Of a stretch of DNA of 64,000 nucleotides, positions 1 to 8,468 are shown piece after piece; position 1 is the stretch's first letter, and each line of letters starts with the position of its first letter. The DNA is from Streptomyces sp. NBC_00576. Its GTDB lineage: Bacteria > Actinomycetota > Actinomycetes > Streptomycetales > Streptomycetaceae. The stretch lies in the NCBI RefSeq assembly GCF_036345175.1, contig NZ_CP107780.1, positions 6,696,001 to 6,760,000 on the forward strand. Reading direction: 5' to 3'. Made by a program: the position numbers and the translations under genes. The notes beneath the pieces are model-generated. The model did not search any database. It was not told where the DNA came from and saw only the letters and a program-made list of their open reading frames with translations.

Positions 1-587
1 GGCCACTCGTTCCCCTCGATGTCCGCCATGTCCTTGCCGTCGAGGGTGACGCTCCCCTTGCCCCCGTCCTTGTCGCCGTCCTTCTCCCCGGCCTTCTCCC
101 CATGTACGGCGACTTGGCAGGTGCCATCGGTTGCAACTGACAACGTGAGGGCGCGGGCGTCGACCTCGGGATCGTCGATCCTGACGTACGAGGCGGGCCC
201 GCTGCCGATGTCGTACCGCCCGACGCCGAGCCGGTGCACGAACCCGGCGACAGGCCCGCCCACGACCCGCAGCTCGACGAGCCCGGTCGGCTCCCCGGGC
301 AGACACCCGGCGGGATCCTGAAGGCTGACGACGGCCCCTTCACGCAGGGGCGACCCGACGACGTTGGTGGACGGGTCGACGGCGTACCCATCCACGTAAA
401 CAAGGGGGGAGTTGTTGGCGGGCACCTGTCCGTGATGCCCGAGCGGAATGATCTGGGCACCGCTGTGGCCGACCTGTTTCGCCAGTTCCTGTGCGATGTC
501 CCCGACGGTGGACTCGGGATCCGCATCGAGCACGACGTCGGCGGTGCCCCCGCCGAACGGATCGACGACGGTCAGAGTCAGGCGCAC
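1..587 (-). CDS. FHA-domain FtsK/SpoIIIE-type (EccC-like) type VII secretion protein, N-terminal part
   Basis: This gene reads leftward out of the window, so only about 195 N-terminal residues are visible. It starts at a GTG preceded by GGGGAGG. The visible part has an N-terminal beta-rich segment (MRLTLTVVDPFGGGTADVVL) and then an FHA-like stretch with the G-x-G-R-Y-D-I-G pattern. This is the usual opening of Streptomyces FtsK/SpoIIIE proteins related to EccC, the motor ATPase of type VII (ESX) secretion. The ATPase domains lie outside the window, so the motor function is inferred from family knowledge. The divergent WXG100 gene and nearby effector-like modules support a type VII role. An unrelated FHA protein remains possible. 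Confidence 0.72.
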   Translation of the reverse strand, partial: MRLTLTVVDPFGGGTADVVLDADPESTVGDIAQELAKQVGHSGAQIIPLGHHGQVPANNSPLVYVDGYAVDPSTNVVGSPLREGAVVSLQDPAGCLPGEPTGLVELRVVGGPVAGFVHRLGVGRYDIGSGPASYVRIDDPEVDARALTLSVATDGTCQVAVHGEKAGEKDGDKDGGKGSVTLDGKDMADIEGNEW

Positions 588-865
588 GGTTGTCCTCCCC
601 AACGGCCCCCGTGGCCGCTTCCGCAACGCCGGCCACCGTAGGCAGTGACGATATCCGCTCCATATGACAGAAGGGCAACGGGTGGGGGGCGGGACCCTTC
701 TGGCCCTTCCCTATGGTGAATTGGTGACGGAACGGTGTTGAACATTTCTGTTCCAGAACCGGGATGTCACCACTCGCGCCACACCCGTAAGCTGCTGCCT
801 CAGCCAGTTGGAACAGGGAAGCCACGGGGGTTGGCCCTGCGGCACTTTCACGAGGGAGCGGCTTC
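588..865. promoter_or_regulatory. Divergent promoter region between the EccC-like and WXG100 genes
   Basis: This 278-base spacer separates two divergent genes and must hold promoters for both. An 8-base inverted repeat (CTGTTCCA at 748-755, TGGAACAG at 809-816) and a second one (TTGGTGAC at 721-728, GTCACCA at 766-772) are visible. Their spacing is wide, so operator function is only a guess. No clear consensus -35/-10 pair stands out. Confidence 0.4.
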
Positions 866-1165
866 ATGGCCAAGGACCTTGATGTCACATATCAGGACAT
901 GCGGGATGCTGCCAAGCATGTCGTGAAGGAGAAGGAAAAGCTTCAGGAGAAGCTGGACGGCCTGCGCAAGTACATCGCGAACCTGGTCGAGTCCGGCTAC
1001 GTCACGAAGAGCTCGTCGAAGGCCTTCGACGAGAACTTCGAGGAGTTCACCCGCGGCGCGAAGGACACGCTGGACGGTCTGGACGGCATGGGTGACTACC
1101 TGACCATGGCCGCGGACAAGTTCGAGCAGATCGACGAGGAACTGGCGAAGTCGGCGAAGAAGTAG
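866..1165 (+). CDS. WXG100-family (ESAT-6-like) protein
   Basis: This 99-residue, highly charged, all-helical protein has the size and helix-turn-helix hairpin layout of WXG100 type VII substrates. The central turn reads ESGYVTKSSSKAF, so the canonical Trp-x-Gly is not present, as in many Streptomyces members of the family. The C-terminus (KFEQIDEELAKSAKK) is helical and lacks a clear YxxxD/E export signal. The ATG follows GAGGGAG at good spacing. It is divergent from the EccC-like gene, which suggests it is that motor's partner or substrate. Membership in the family is well supported; secretion is inferred. Confidence 0.8.
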   Translation: MAKDLDVTYQDMRDAAKHVVKEKEKLQEKLDGLRKYIANLVESGYVTKSSSKAFDENFEEFTRGAKDTLDGLDGMGDYLTMAADKFEQIDEELAKSAKK

Positions 1166-1273
1166 CCGAAGCGCAGCTCGGCGGCGCTCTTCAAGGGCGC
1201 TGTTCAGAGGCGCTGTTCAGAGGCAGGGCCTGCGAGGCGCCCGCTTGGTGCGGCAGCGGATGCTGTACGCACC

Positions 1274-1288
1274 GGGCGGGCGCCGCCC
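1274..1288. terminator. Possible hairpin between convergent genes
   Basis: GGGCGG (1274-1279) and CCGCCC (1283-1288) form a short GC-rich stem with a 3-base loop between the convergent WXG100 gene and the gene ending at 1308. It could stop transcription from either side. There is no T-tract, so support is weak. A 13-base direct repeat (GCGCTGTTCAGAG, twice, near 1197-1222) lies just upstream. Confidence 0.3.
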
Positions 1289-1307
1289 AGTAGCCGTACT
1301 GTCCCCG

Positions 1308-1988
1308 TCAGCTGTCGGGGAGAGGCTGGCGGAGCACGTGCATGTGAAGCTCGCTGCGGAGCTCTTCCGTCTCGACTCGCAGCCAGGATCCGTCCCGGAA
1401 ACGGATCAGCAGCAGCCTCGTCTCGAACTCACCGGAGAACGGGTCGACGAGGGTCGCTTCGGTGGCGGGCAGACGGGCGACGATCTCCATGCGCTTCTCC
1501 CGCCCCATGCTGACCCGCTTCGGCGGAGCCGCCAGGACGATCCCGTCCTCGGTGGCGAGCAGCATTCGCTGGTGGTGGGTGGAGTGGCCGTACCAACGCA
1601 GCAGGAACTGCCCGGCGTTGGCGCCCCAGTTCCCGTCGAAGACCTTGTCGAGGCCTTGTTGGGCGATGGTGGCGTCCCGGCGCTTGTCGTCCGCCTTCTT
1701 GGCCTGCCACCGCTCCTTCTCCTCCTTCGAACCGAGGGAGCGCTCGACGGCTTGCTCCGCATCGGACAGAAGGCTCAACAGCATGATGAGCGGCATGAAC
1801 GGCGCCCCGAGCACCGCCCCGACCATGCCCAACGGGGGCAGCCTGGCAGGGCGGAGCCGAGGGTTGCCCGCAGCCTGGAGCACGTCCGCCGGCGGCTGCG
1901 GGATCTTGTCGATCCAGCACCATTCGCCGGCTTCGGCGTGGATGCCGAGGCGATCCGTTATCAGGCGCTGCTTGCCTCTGGATGTCAC
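1308..1988 (-). CDS. Hypothetical membrane-associated protein, PH-like C-terminal half
   Basis: I do not recognise this 226-residue protein. A GTG start at 1988 is chosen because AAGGAGAG sits at proper spacing; a longer frame to 2072 lacks such a site. It has a central hydrophobic stretch (about residues 65-85, GMVGAVLGAPFMPLIMLLSL), a charged linker, and a beta-rich C-terminal half ending in RFRDGSWLRVETEELRSEL. That half resembles the C-terminal half of the gene at 18117-18809 (RLLF... LTFTDESWVRL), which suggests a shared PH-like fold. It is divergent from effector module A, so a role in that system is possible but unproven. Confidence 0.65.
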   Translation of the reverse strand: MTSRGKQRLITDRLGIHAEAGEWCWIDKIPQPPADVLQAAGNPRLRPARLPPLGMVGAVLGAPFMPLIMLLSLLSDAEQAVERSLGSKEEKERWQAKKADDKRRDATIAQQGLDKVFDGNWGANAGQFLLRWYGHSTHHQRMLLATEDGIVLAAPPKRVSMGREKRMEIVARLPATEATLVDPFSGEFETRLLLIRFRDGSWLRVETEELRSELHMHVLRQPLPDS

Positions 1989-2184
1989 GTCGGGACTCTC
2001 CTTGCCGATGCGGACGGAATGCGCACTGCCGGGATCCTGTTGCTGCGCAGGCCTGGGAACCAACGACCCCACCCGTAGGATCCTTGCTCATATGGATGGC
2101 TGAGAGACGCACACGACGCAGCCATGGAAGACGCGGGAAGCCGGCTCCGGTCGCGCTCCGCGAGGCTTCTCAACAGGGGGGACC

Positions 2185-2508
2185 ATGTCGGACCAGACCG
2201 CCGATGTCACGCGTATCAAAGAGAGCGCACGATCCCTCTCCAAGATCCACCGGGAGTTCACCGGGAACGCCAATCCGGCCGACGGTCTCGGTGTCGATGT
2301 GCTCGGCGACCGGAGTCTGGTCGACACCTTCGACGACTTCGGCGACAACTGGAAGATCCATCGAGAGCGACTCACGGACGAGATCGAGAAGCTCTCGAAG
2401 ATCCTTTCCACCGCGGCCCAGGCCTATGAGGACATCGATCACCAACTCGCCGAGGCCCTCCGTGGCACGGACAAACAGGGTACGAGCGGTACAGGGGGAG
2501 CGAAGTGA
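2185..2508 (+). CDS. WXG100-like protein of effector module A
   Basis: This 107-residue helical protein begins after a strong GGGGGGACC ribosome site. It contains an N-terminal helix, the segment FDDFGDNWKIHRERL (a tryptophan at the hairpin region), and a C-terminal helix ending YEDIDHQLAEAL. It aligns by eye with the product at 13292-13603 (IHREF, NPAD, FDEFSDTWKKTRKKL), so the two are paralogues heading paired modules. Its stop overlaps the start of the next gene (GTGA), which indicates translational coupling. It is probably the small helical partner of the downstream effector-like protein. Confidence 0.8.
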   Translation: MSDQTADVTRIKESARSLSKIHREFTGNANPADGLGVDVLGDRSLVDTFDDFGDNWKIHRERLTDEIEKLSKILSTAAQAYEDIDHQLAEALRGTDKQGTSGTGGAK

Positions 2509-4034
2509 CGCGCCCCCGGGCTGACGAGTGGGCTGTGATCGGGGAAGCGTCGGACCCGATACCAGGCGATCCGGAGCAGGTTGCCGGGCTCGGCCGCGAT
2601 TTCCGTAAGACCGCGGAATCCATCAAGAAGCAGGCGGACGAGATCAAGGCGCTCTCGTCCGTCGAGGCCTGGAAGAGCAAGACGGCCGACGAGTTCCGTA
2701 CGCAGGCGGAGGGAGCCGAAGGGAAGCTGCGGAAGGCTTTCAAGCGGTACGACGCGGCGGCGGACGCCCTCGGCGAAAAGGTGATCGAAGGCGGCTCCTC
2801 GAAGGAGTACGCCTCGGAGCTGCATCACGCCCAGACCATGGCTGACAAGGCGCTCCGTGACGCCCAGGACGCGGACGCGGACCAGAAGACGAGCACCGGC
2901 GCGATCGACGGGCTGCCCAAGGACACGGCGGACGACGACCCCGGCCGCAAGAAGCTGGAGAAGCGCCAGGAGGCGGCGACTTCGGCGATGGAGCGGGCGA
3001 AGAAGGATCTCGAAGCCGCCAAGGATGTCCGCGATGCCGCGGTCAAGCGTGCGCGTGATGCCATTCGGACCGCGATCGACAACGACGGCCTGAAGGACGG
3101 CACCTGGGACAAGTTCAAGGACTGGGTCCACGACAATGCCGGCTGGATCAAGAAACTGGTCGACATTCTCGGCTGGGTTGCCACCATCTGCGGAACTCTG
3201 TCCTTGTTGGTCGGATGGATTCCCATCGTCGGCCAGGCACTTGCGGCGGTACTCGGCACTATCGCGCTGATTGCCACGGTTATCTCCCTGGTCGGCCACA
3301 TTGTGCTGGCCCTCGCGGGGGAGGGGAGTTGGTTCGACGTCGCGCTGGACGTCGTGGGTCTGGCCACATTCGGTATCGGCCGGGGCGCCATCGCCGGGGC
3401 GCGAGGAGCCGCAGCCGGAGCGAAGGGTGTCGCCCGCTCGGCCGCGTTCCGAAACGCCATGGCGCGGGTGACCGCGAAGAAGGGGACTGCCGCGTTCAAC
3501 AAGGCAGTTCAAGCAGCGTGGAAAGAAGCAAACCGGCTGAGTGCCGGTGCGTTGCGCGGCAAGGCAGGTGCGGAAGCGATCGCCGGTGCTCCCAAGGGGT
3601 GGTTCCCCGGTGCTGGGCGCTTGGCCGAGGCGTTCAGCCCCAAGGCCATCGGCAAGGAAATGGTCGACAGCTTCAAGGATCTCAAGGCGTTCAAGGATTC
3701 TGGAGATCTATTCAAGGGAAATACCTGGTCCGAGGCGTGGGAGCGCGGCATGCGCCCCAAACCCGGCGACGCAGGGCTTGACTCCCTGAGTAGAGAGATC
3801 GGCGATATCGGCGATTCTGTGCGATCCGGCGATGCGGTTTCGGATCTGTCCGACACCTTCAAAGCACAGACGAGAATCTGGCAGGGCGCGACGGGCATAG
3901 CCTCGTCGACGGACGCTTTGGACAAGGGCCCGATCACGGGCGGGATCGCTGACATCTTCGGCGTCGACGGACTGGATGACGGTCTTTGGTCGGCGACCGG
4001 GATCAAGGATGCGTGGACGACAAGTGATGGCTGA
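2505..4034 (+). CDS. Type VII effector-like protein, module A
   Basis: The 509-residue product opens with a WxVI...DPIPGDPEQVAGLG segment, then a long charged helical region with a SVEAWKSK turn (about residues 1-200). A hydrophobic pair of segments follows (about 216-275), with a DVALDVVGLATFGIGRG stretch and a basic/alanine-rich tail. The same order of elements is found in the products at 12087-13295 and 28149-32822, the latter an RHS toxin, so I infer a secreted effector of the same class. The C-terminal 200 residues match no toxin family I know. It overlaps both neighbours, as in an operon. Confidence 0.68.
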   Translation: MTRPRADEWAVIGEASDPIPGDPEQVAGLGRDFRKTAESIKKQADEIKALSSVEAWKSKTADEFRTQAEGAEGKLRKAFKRYDAAADALGEKVIEGGSSKEYASELHHAQTMADKALRDAQDADADQKTSTGAIDGLPKDTADDDPGRKKLEKRQEAATSAMERAKKDLEAAKDVRDAAVKRARDAIRTAIDNDGLKDGTWDKFKDWVHDNAGWIKKLVDILGWVATICGTLSLLVGWIPIVGQALAAVLGTIALIATVISLVGHIVLALAGEGSWFDVALDVVGLATFGIGRGAIAGARGAAAGAKGVARSAAFRNAMARVTAKKGTAAFNKAVQAAWKEANRLSAGALRGKAGAEAIAGAPKGWFPGAGRLAEAFSPKAIGKEMVDSFKDLKAFKDSGDLFKGNTWSEAWERGMRPKPGDAGLDSLSREIGDIGDSVRSGDAVSDLSDTFKAQTRIWQGATGIASSTDALDKGPITGGIADIFGVDGLDDGLWSATGIKDAWTTSDG

Positions 4035-5394
4035 GCAGCTGCAGAGTGCTACGGCACCACGAGAGCCGACGTTGCGGCCGAAGAGCATGCGGAGCCCTGG
4101 CCTCGACGTCGTGCGCAACGCGCGCGTCTACGCCGACGGGAAAAGTCTGGTCGTACGGAATCGGCGCGGGCGTGAACGCCGGTATCCCGTTGGGGACGGG
4201 GGAATCCGGCAAGCCGTCTTCTTCCCGCCGGCCAACCCCTTGGGGGTCGCCATGAAGCGTCCCCCGACGCGGTGGGGCGTGGTCGTATTCCAGAATTCCG
4301 AGGGGCACTACGTGCTCCGGGTGCCCCTTGCTCAGTGGCTTCCCGAGGCGACGGACATGGGGACGGCGGATCTGAGTCCGAAGGACTGCCTCAGCCGTAC
4401 CGGTCTGAAACAACTCTCCGACCGTCTCGGCATTCCCCTGTCGGAGAGCCCGCAGCCCTGGGGCCGAGAAGTGATCGGAAGTCCTGGAGGCGGTGACTAC
4501 GACTCGGCGATCGAAGTCGATGTGCCCGTCTGGAACGGCTGGGCGCGAGGTATCGGAATGGCTGGCTGGTTCATCTCACTGGCCCTCTTCATCTCGCTGG
4601 GAAGCACCAGCAGTTGGGGCCCCATCTTCGCAGCGGGCTCACTCTTCCTGGTGCCCGGCAGCGATGTCCTCGTGCGTGCTCTCGCCTGGTGGCGCAAGCG
4701 CGGTGACGCGCCGCTCGCCGGTGCCGTTGTCATCAAGCCCTCTCCTGAATCGGGCGCCGGTGCCACTCGCCGGTTCCTCGAAACGGCGGCCGTGCGGGTG
4801 CTGCCCGGCGATGTCGTCCTGACCAACACCGTGGGAGAAGAGCGGTGGTATGCGCGGCGTGAGGCTCATGGCATCGCGCGGCTGGTGCGGCTGACGAACC
4901 CGAAAACGGCTGCCCTCTTGGGTGTTGAACTGCGGGACGGTGACGGTCAGGCCCGCGTGCTGTTGCCGTGGCGGTGGTGGTTCGCGGGTCCGGACGGTGA
5001 CCGACGCTGGTCCGAGCTCGTGGCGGCCCTCGAACTCCCCGTGTCCGACGAGAAGTACAAGCCTGCCTCAAACACGAGAGGCACGGACGATCCGGACCTC
5101 TGGTATCGAGCCCATGAACTCGCCGGCGATGCCAGGAAGATGTCGTCGATGGAAGGCAAGGCTGCGCGCAGGGCGACCAGTTGGGGCGAGTCGGTGGTCG
5201 GAACCAGCGAGGTGTTCCTGCTCCCCCTCTTCAGCGCGCTCCTCCTGGCCGGTCTTTTCTCCGACAGGGCGCCTGCTCAAGTTGCGGGAGCCCTGTCTGC
5301 CCTGACGGTGATCGCCGTGTGGGCCCCGGCCATCGCCCATCAGCTCGCCAGCCGCCTCACCAAGGACCGACCTCCTGTCTCGGAGACGTCATGA
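4027..5394 (+). CDS. Hypothetical membrane protein, module A
   Basis: This 455-residue protein has two hydrophobic regions: one near residues 180-215 (GWFISLALFISLG and ASLFLVPG-like segments), and a pair near the C-terminus (VFLLPLFSALLLAGLF and VIAVWAPAIAH). The ATG at 4027 overlaps the preceding stop by eight bases; a longer frame opens at 3976 but runs inside the previous gene. The downstream gene starts at the ATGA overlap. Its place in the operon suggests a membrane component dedicated to the module A effector. The shorter membrane protein at 11474-12052 holds the same position in module B. Function is unknown. Confidence 0.7.
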   Translation: MAEQLQSATAPREPTLRPKSMRSPGLDVVRNARVYADGKSLVVRNRRGRERRYPVGDGGIRQAVFFPPANPLGVAMKRPPTRWGVVVFQNSEGHYVLRVPLAQWLPEATDMGTADLSPKDCLSRTGLKQLSDRLGIPLSESPQPWGREVIGSPGGGDYDSAIEVDVPVWNGWARGIGMAGWFISLALFISLGSTSSWGPIFAAGSLFLVPGSDVLVRALAWWRKRGDAPLAGAVVIKPSPESGAGATRRFLETAAVRVLPGDVVLTNTVGEERWYARREAHGIARLVRLTNPKTAALLGVELRDGDGQARVLLPWRWWFAGPDGDRRWSELVAALELPVSDEKYKPASNTRGTDDPDLWYRAHELAGDARKMSSMEGKAARRATSWGESVVGTSEVFLLPLFSALLLAGLFSDRAPAQVAGALSALTVIAVWAPAIAHQLASRLTKDRPPVSETS

Positions 5395-6041
5395 CCTTGA
5401 CGCCTCAGAGTGATCCCATGCCGCCCGCGGACTATCAACTGCTGCTACCAGAAGGCTGGTTCCGGGTTCACATCGCCCCGGAGCGACGCGAGCAGTCGGT
5501 GGATGCCCTCGTGGAGAGGCAGTTCAAGGGGATCGACAACGCGCCCCAGATCAAGGCGCAACTCAGACAGGACATGCTGCGACAGGCGGCCAGAGCCTTC
5601 GACGAAGGCGGCCTCGAGCTCTACCTCAGCCTCCAGCAGGCAGGCCCACTCACAGTCCCGGCATCGCTGCTCGTCGCTCTGGGCCTCCCTCCCCAGGGAG
5701 GGCGTCTTCCCTCCCTGGACGACCTTGCCGGCCGGCTGGCTGCCGACGGGAAGGACAGCCGGGAGGTCTCGGTCGTCGAGCTCGCGGCAGGACCGGCGCT
5801 TCGGGTCCGCGAGGAATACGATCCGGCTCGCGACCGCCCGCCCACAGAGATGGAGAAGGACGCGGAGAAGGACGCGGACTACGCGCTCCCTTCCGTAACG
5901 CTGGACTACCAGGTGCAGATACCGAGGGCCGAGGCGATCCTGCTCCTCACGTTCTCCACTCCACTCGTCCAGATCGCCGATGCCATGGTCGACCTCTTCG
6001 ACGCGGTCGCCGGATCTCTCAGTTGGACGGACGCGGCATGA
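5391..6041 (+). CDS. Small effector-associated protein (chaperone-like), module A, copy 1
   Basis: This 216-residue soluble protein starts at an ATGA overlap. It opens with DYQLLLPEGWFRVHI and ends with a beta-alpha unit containing AILLLTFSTPLVQIADAMVDLFDAVAGSLSW. It is clearly paralogous to the 184-residue product at 10259-10813, which opens DYQLLVPRDWFRIDL. The pattern P-x-x-[WF]-x near the N-terminus also occurs in the products at 6038, 10806 and 27412. All five sit next to type VII effector-like genes, so I propose an effector chaperone or adaptor. No catalytic motif is seen. An alternative is an immunity protein. Confidence 0.7.
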   Translation: MTLTPQSDPMPPADYQLLLPEGWFRVHIAPERREQSVDALVERQFKGIDNAPQIKAQLRQDMLRQAARAFDEGGLELYLSLQQAGPLTVPASLLVALGLPPQGGRLPSLDDLAGRLAADGKDSREVSVVELAAGPALRVREEYDPARDRPPTEMEKDAEKDADYALPSVTLDYQVQIPRAEAILLLTFSTPLVQIADAMVDLFDAVAGSLSWTDAA

Positions 6042-6631
6042 GTGACCTTCGGGAATGTGGAATCGTCTGCCCAACAGACTGGGTGGAGCTCGCGATCGAG
6101 CCGACCGACAACGTCAAGCGCTGGGCCAGGAGCACGGCTGCCGACCTCCGGGAGCGGAGCCGGGCGGCGGGCTACGAGCTCGACGCGAAGGTGCTGAAGA
6201 AGGATCTCCGCGCGCGAGCCGAGGACAGCCGACGACGCGACCCCTTCTACGCCTTCGCCCTCTACCCAGACGGCTTCGACAACGCGTTGGCAACCCTGGA
6301 AATCGACCTCATCCATCCCGATGCGGTGGTGCCCCGGATCACCCTGGACTGGCTGGCGGAAACCTTCAGCGCCCACGACTTCGGCCCGCCACTGATCACA
6401 CGTACCGAAGTACCCATCGGGCCTGCCGTACGCATCCGCCAGAACTTCGCTACAGCCGCTGCCTGGCGCGGCGGCCCGGGCGTACTGCTGGAGACGCTCA
6501 TGTACGGCGTGCTGCCGACCGGTGCCGAGAGCGCGGTGGTGTTCCTCATGTCGTGGACCGTGCCGGGAATCGCCGACGAGATGGAACAGGCCGCGGCCGA
6601 CATCGTGAAGACGCTGTCTGTGGGGTTCTGA
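6038..6631 (+). CDS. Small effector-associated protein (chaperone-like), module A, copy 2
   Basis: This 197-residue soluble protein is coupled to the previous gene by an ATGA overlap. It opens with IVCPTDWVELAIEPTDN and closes with a segment reading AVVFLMSWTVPGIADEMEQA. The fold pattern (N-terminal strand with a proline and aromatic pair, central helices, C-terminal strand and helix) matches the product at 10806-11477 and more loosely the one at 27412-28059. It has no signal peptide and no recognised domain. The role is inferred from its repeated position beside effector genes. Confidence 0.68.
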   Translation: MSDLRECGIVCPTDWVELAIEPTDNVKRWARSTAADLRERSRAAGYELDAKVLKKDLRARAEDSRRRDPFYAFALYPDGFDNALATLEIDLIHPDAVVPRITLDWLAETFSAHDFGPPLITRTEVPIGPAVRIRQNFATAAAWRGGPGVLLETLMYGVLPTGAESAVVFLMSWTVPGIADEMEQAAADIVKTLSVGF

Positions 6632-6698
6632 ACCGGGCGTGACCGTCGACTGGTCTGGTCCGAGTACGTCCGAGGTGCGTCCGAGTGCGGGGGAGAAC

Positions 6699-7379
6699 AT
6701 GGCGGCGAAGGTGTCCCAGACCGAGGTACAACCAGAGCCTGCGGAGGAGGTTTCCTGGCGGCGGAGCGCGGTGATCCGCTGGTCGCTCTGTGCCCTTGCG
6801 TGCGCCGGCGGCTCAGCAGGACTGGGCTGGCTTGTCCCCGCGGCACCTCTGCGGAACCCTTTCGGCGGCGCGGCTCTGCTGTTGGCTGGGTTGGTGCTGC
6901 CGTTCGCGGCGGTGCTGGTACCCCTGCTGTGGCTGCGCCGGGTTCCGCGCAGGCAGCGAAAGGTCGCGTGGCAGTTCCTTGTGCCTGTGGTCGCGGGGGT
7001 GGCACTGGGCGTCCTCGGCAAACAGGCGGGCGATCAGGTCGGTCTCGCGGATCGCGGCCGGTGGACCGAGGCCGTGGTGGTGCACAAGGATGAGGGCAAG
7101 ACCGACAAGTGCCTGGTGCGGACATCCGGCGGGCAAGAGATCTGGCCTTCGCTCTCGGAGGGGGACGGCTGCAGGGAGTGGGTGTCGGAGGGGGACACCT
7201 TGCGCGTCCGGTACGACCCCGAAGGCGTCGCCCGACCCGTTGACGACTTGGACACGACCTCGTACGGGGAGTTGCTCGCGTATCTCATGGTGGCGGCCGT
7301 GGCGATGGGTACGTGGGGCGGCGTACGGCAGAGCCGATGGGACCGGGAGTACGAGGCCATGGGCGACGCGCGGGGCTGA
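6699..7379 (+). CDS. Hypothetical membrane protein closing module A
   Basis: This 226-residue protein is taken from the ATG at 6699, which follows GGGGGAGAAC at ideal spacing; an in-frame GTG at 6639 gives a longer version. Three hydrophobic segments lie near residues 25-50, 60-80 and 90-110, with a C-terminal one near 190-210. A domain outside the membrane between them (GRWTEAVVVHKDEGKTDKC) contains two cysteines, which could pair. It is the last gene of the module A run. I do not recognise the family. Confidence 0.62.
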   Translation: MAAKVSQTEVQPEPAEEVSWRRSAVIRWSLCALACAGGSAGLGWLVPAAPLRNPFGGAALLLAGLVLPFAAVLVPLLWLRRVPRRQRKVAWQFLVPVVAGVALGVLGKQAGDQVGLADRGRWTEAVVVHKDEGKTDKCLVRTSGGQEIWPSLSEGDGCREWVSEGDTLRVRYDPEGVARPVDDLDTTSYGELLAYLMVAAVAMGTWGGVRQSRWDREYEAMGDARG

Positions 7380-7526
7380 CGCGGTTTCGGGCGGGGGACG
7401 GCGGCATGCACGAGACGCCGGACGGTGCGGCGGAGGCGCCGAGATGGGCCGCACCGTTTGGGTTCGCTCAGAAGGTGGACGTTGTGCACCACCGCTGCAG
7501 AGCTGGCCAAGTCTGCGATCAACGAC

Positions 7527-8219
7527 CTAGGGGCGGCGTCTACGCCACCATCGCCAACGCTTGGCGGGGGCTGCCGGGCGCTGAGGTGTGCCGTCGCGAC
7601 CACCGGACTGTGCCGTAGCCAGTGCACCGTCCGCCACGGGTGGTTCGGGGGACGGGCTCGCAGGACCCGGCAAGGGCGTGCGGTCGATGGGTGCGCCTTG
7701 CAACCCTCGGCCCGCCTCCTGGTTGTCAAGGTAGAAGGTGATGAGGTGCGCGAGCTGCGGCATCTGTTGCCGAAGTCGGTCGGCCACCTCAGGTCCCAGT
7801 ATCTCGCTGTTGAGGGCGATCCTGCCGTCGTCACGCAGTGCCGCACACAGCATCTGACCATCCGATGTGCGGTGGTACCGCTTTTTGGCACGGAATTTGG
7901 CCTCCCGCAGCGCCAACTGCTGGGCGCTCATCCGTCGATTCTTCGCCCATAGCAGATCGTCGGCGATCTCCTGCTCGTGCAACACCCACGCCCGCACCCG
8001 CACTGCGGCGGCGTACTCCTCCTCGGTGAGGCGGGCACCGCCTTCCCACGGTTTGGGCAACGCCTCCAACTGGGCTACCCGATGCAGGTATTGACGCTGC
8101 AGTGAAACGTCTCGGCGGGCGCCGGCGGCGTATGCGTACTGCTGCAGAGACTCGACCTTCATCGTGAAGTCCGCCCGCAGCACGCTCGCCCAGTTGATGT
8201 CCCTGCCGTCACTGACCAT
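7527..8219 (-). CDS. Hypothetical protein with Arg/Trp-rich C-terminus
   Basis: This 230-residue protein is read from the ATG at 8219, which follows GGAGGG; the frame stays open far upstream but without a better site. The first 180 residues are helical and charged. They are followed by a proline/serine linker and a tail reading KRWRWWRRRRP, which could bind nucleic acid or membrane. No domain is recognised. It stands alone between module A and regulator cassette 1, and faces module A convergently. Confidence 0.6.
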   Translation of the reverse strand: MVSDGRDINWASVLRADFTMKVESLQQYAYAAGARRDVSLQRQYLHRVAQLEALPKPWEGGARLTEEEYAAAVRVRAWVLHEQEIADDLLWAKNRRMSAQQLALREAKFRAKKRYHRTSDGQMLCAALRDDGRIALNSEILGPEVADRLRQQMPQLAHLITFYLDNQEAGRGLQGAPIDRTPLPGPASPSPEPPVADGALATAQSGGRDGTPQRPAAPAKRWRWWRRRRP

Positions 8220-8468
8220 GAATTGCCCTCCGTCAGGCCCAGTAGTGCGGGCACCTCGACAGCCACTCGGCGCCGCCACCCCCCAAGAGGACGGATGCTC
8301 ATGATGATGCTTACTCTCTCGCAGCGGCACCAGAGGGCGACGCGGCACCTGCCGGGCTCCCCAAGGGTGGGCCCGCACCAAGCAGACTGCGGCTGCGCCG
8401 TGGACGGATCCGCTGCCTGAGCTCGCCGCCCGCCCCTCCATTGATCACGACGTCACAGGGCAATACAC

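Noticed and set aside
748..816. Inverted repeat CTGTTCCA...TGGAACAG as an operator
   Set aside because: The arms are 53 bases apart, so chance pairing in a 278-base spacer is quite likely. It is kept only as a note under the promoter region.
340..888. 182-codon minus-strand frame over the EccC-like start
   Set aside because: Another minus-strand frame ending at 587 gives a natural FHA-type protein start with a ribosome site. This one is Arg/Gly-rich noise.
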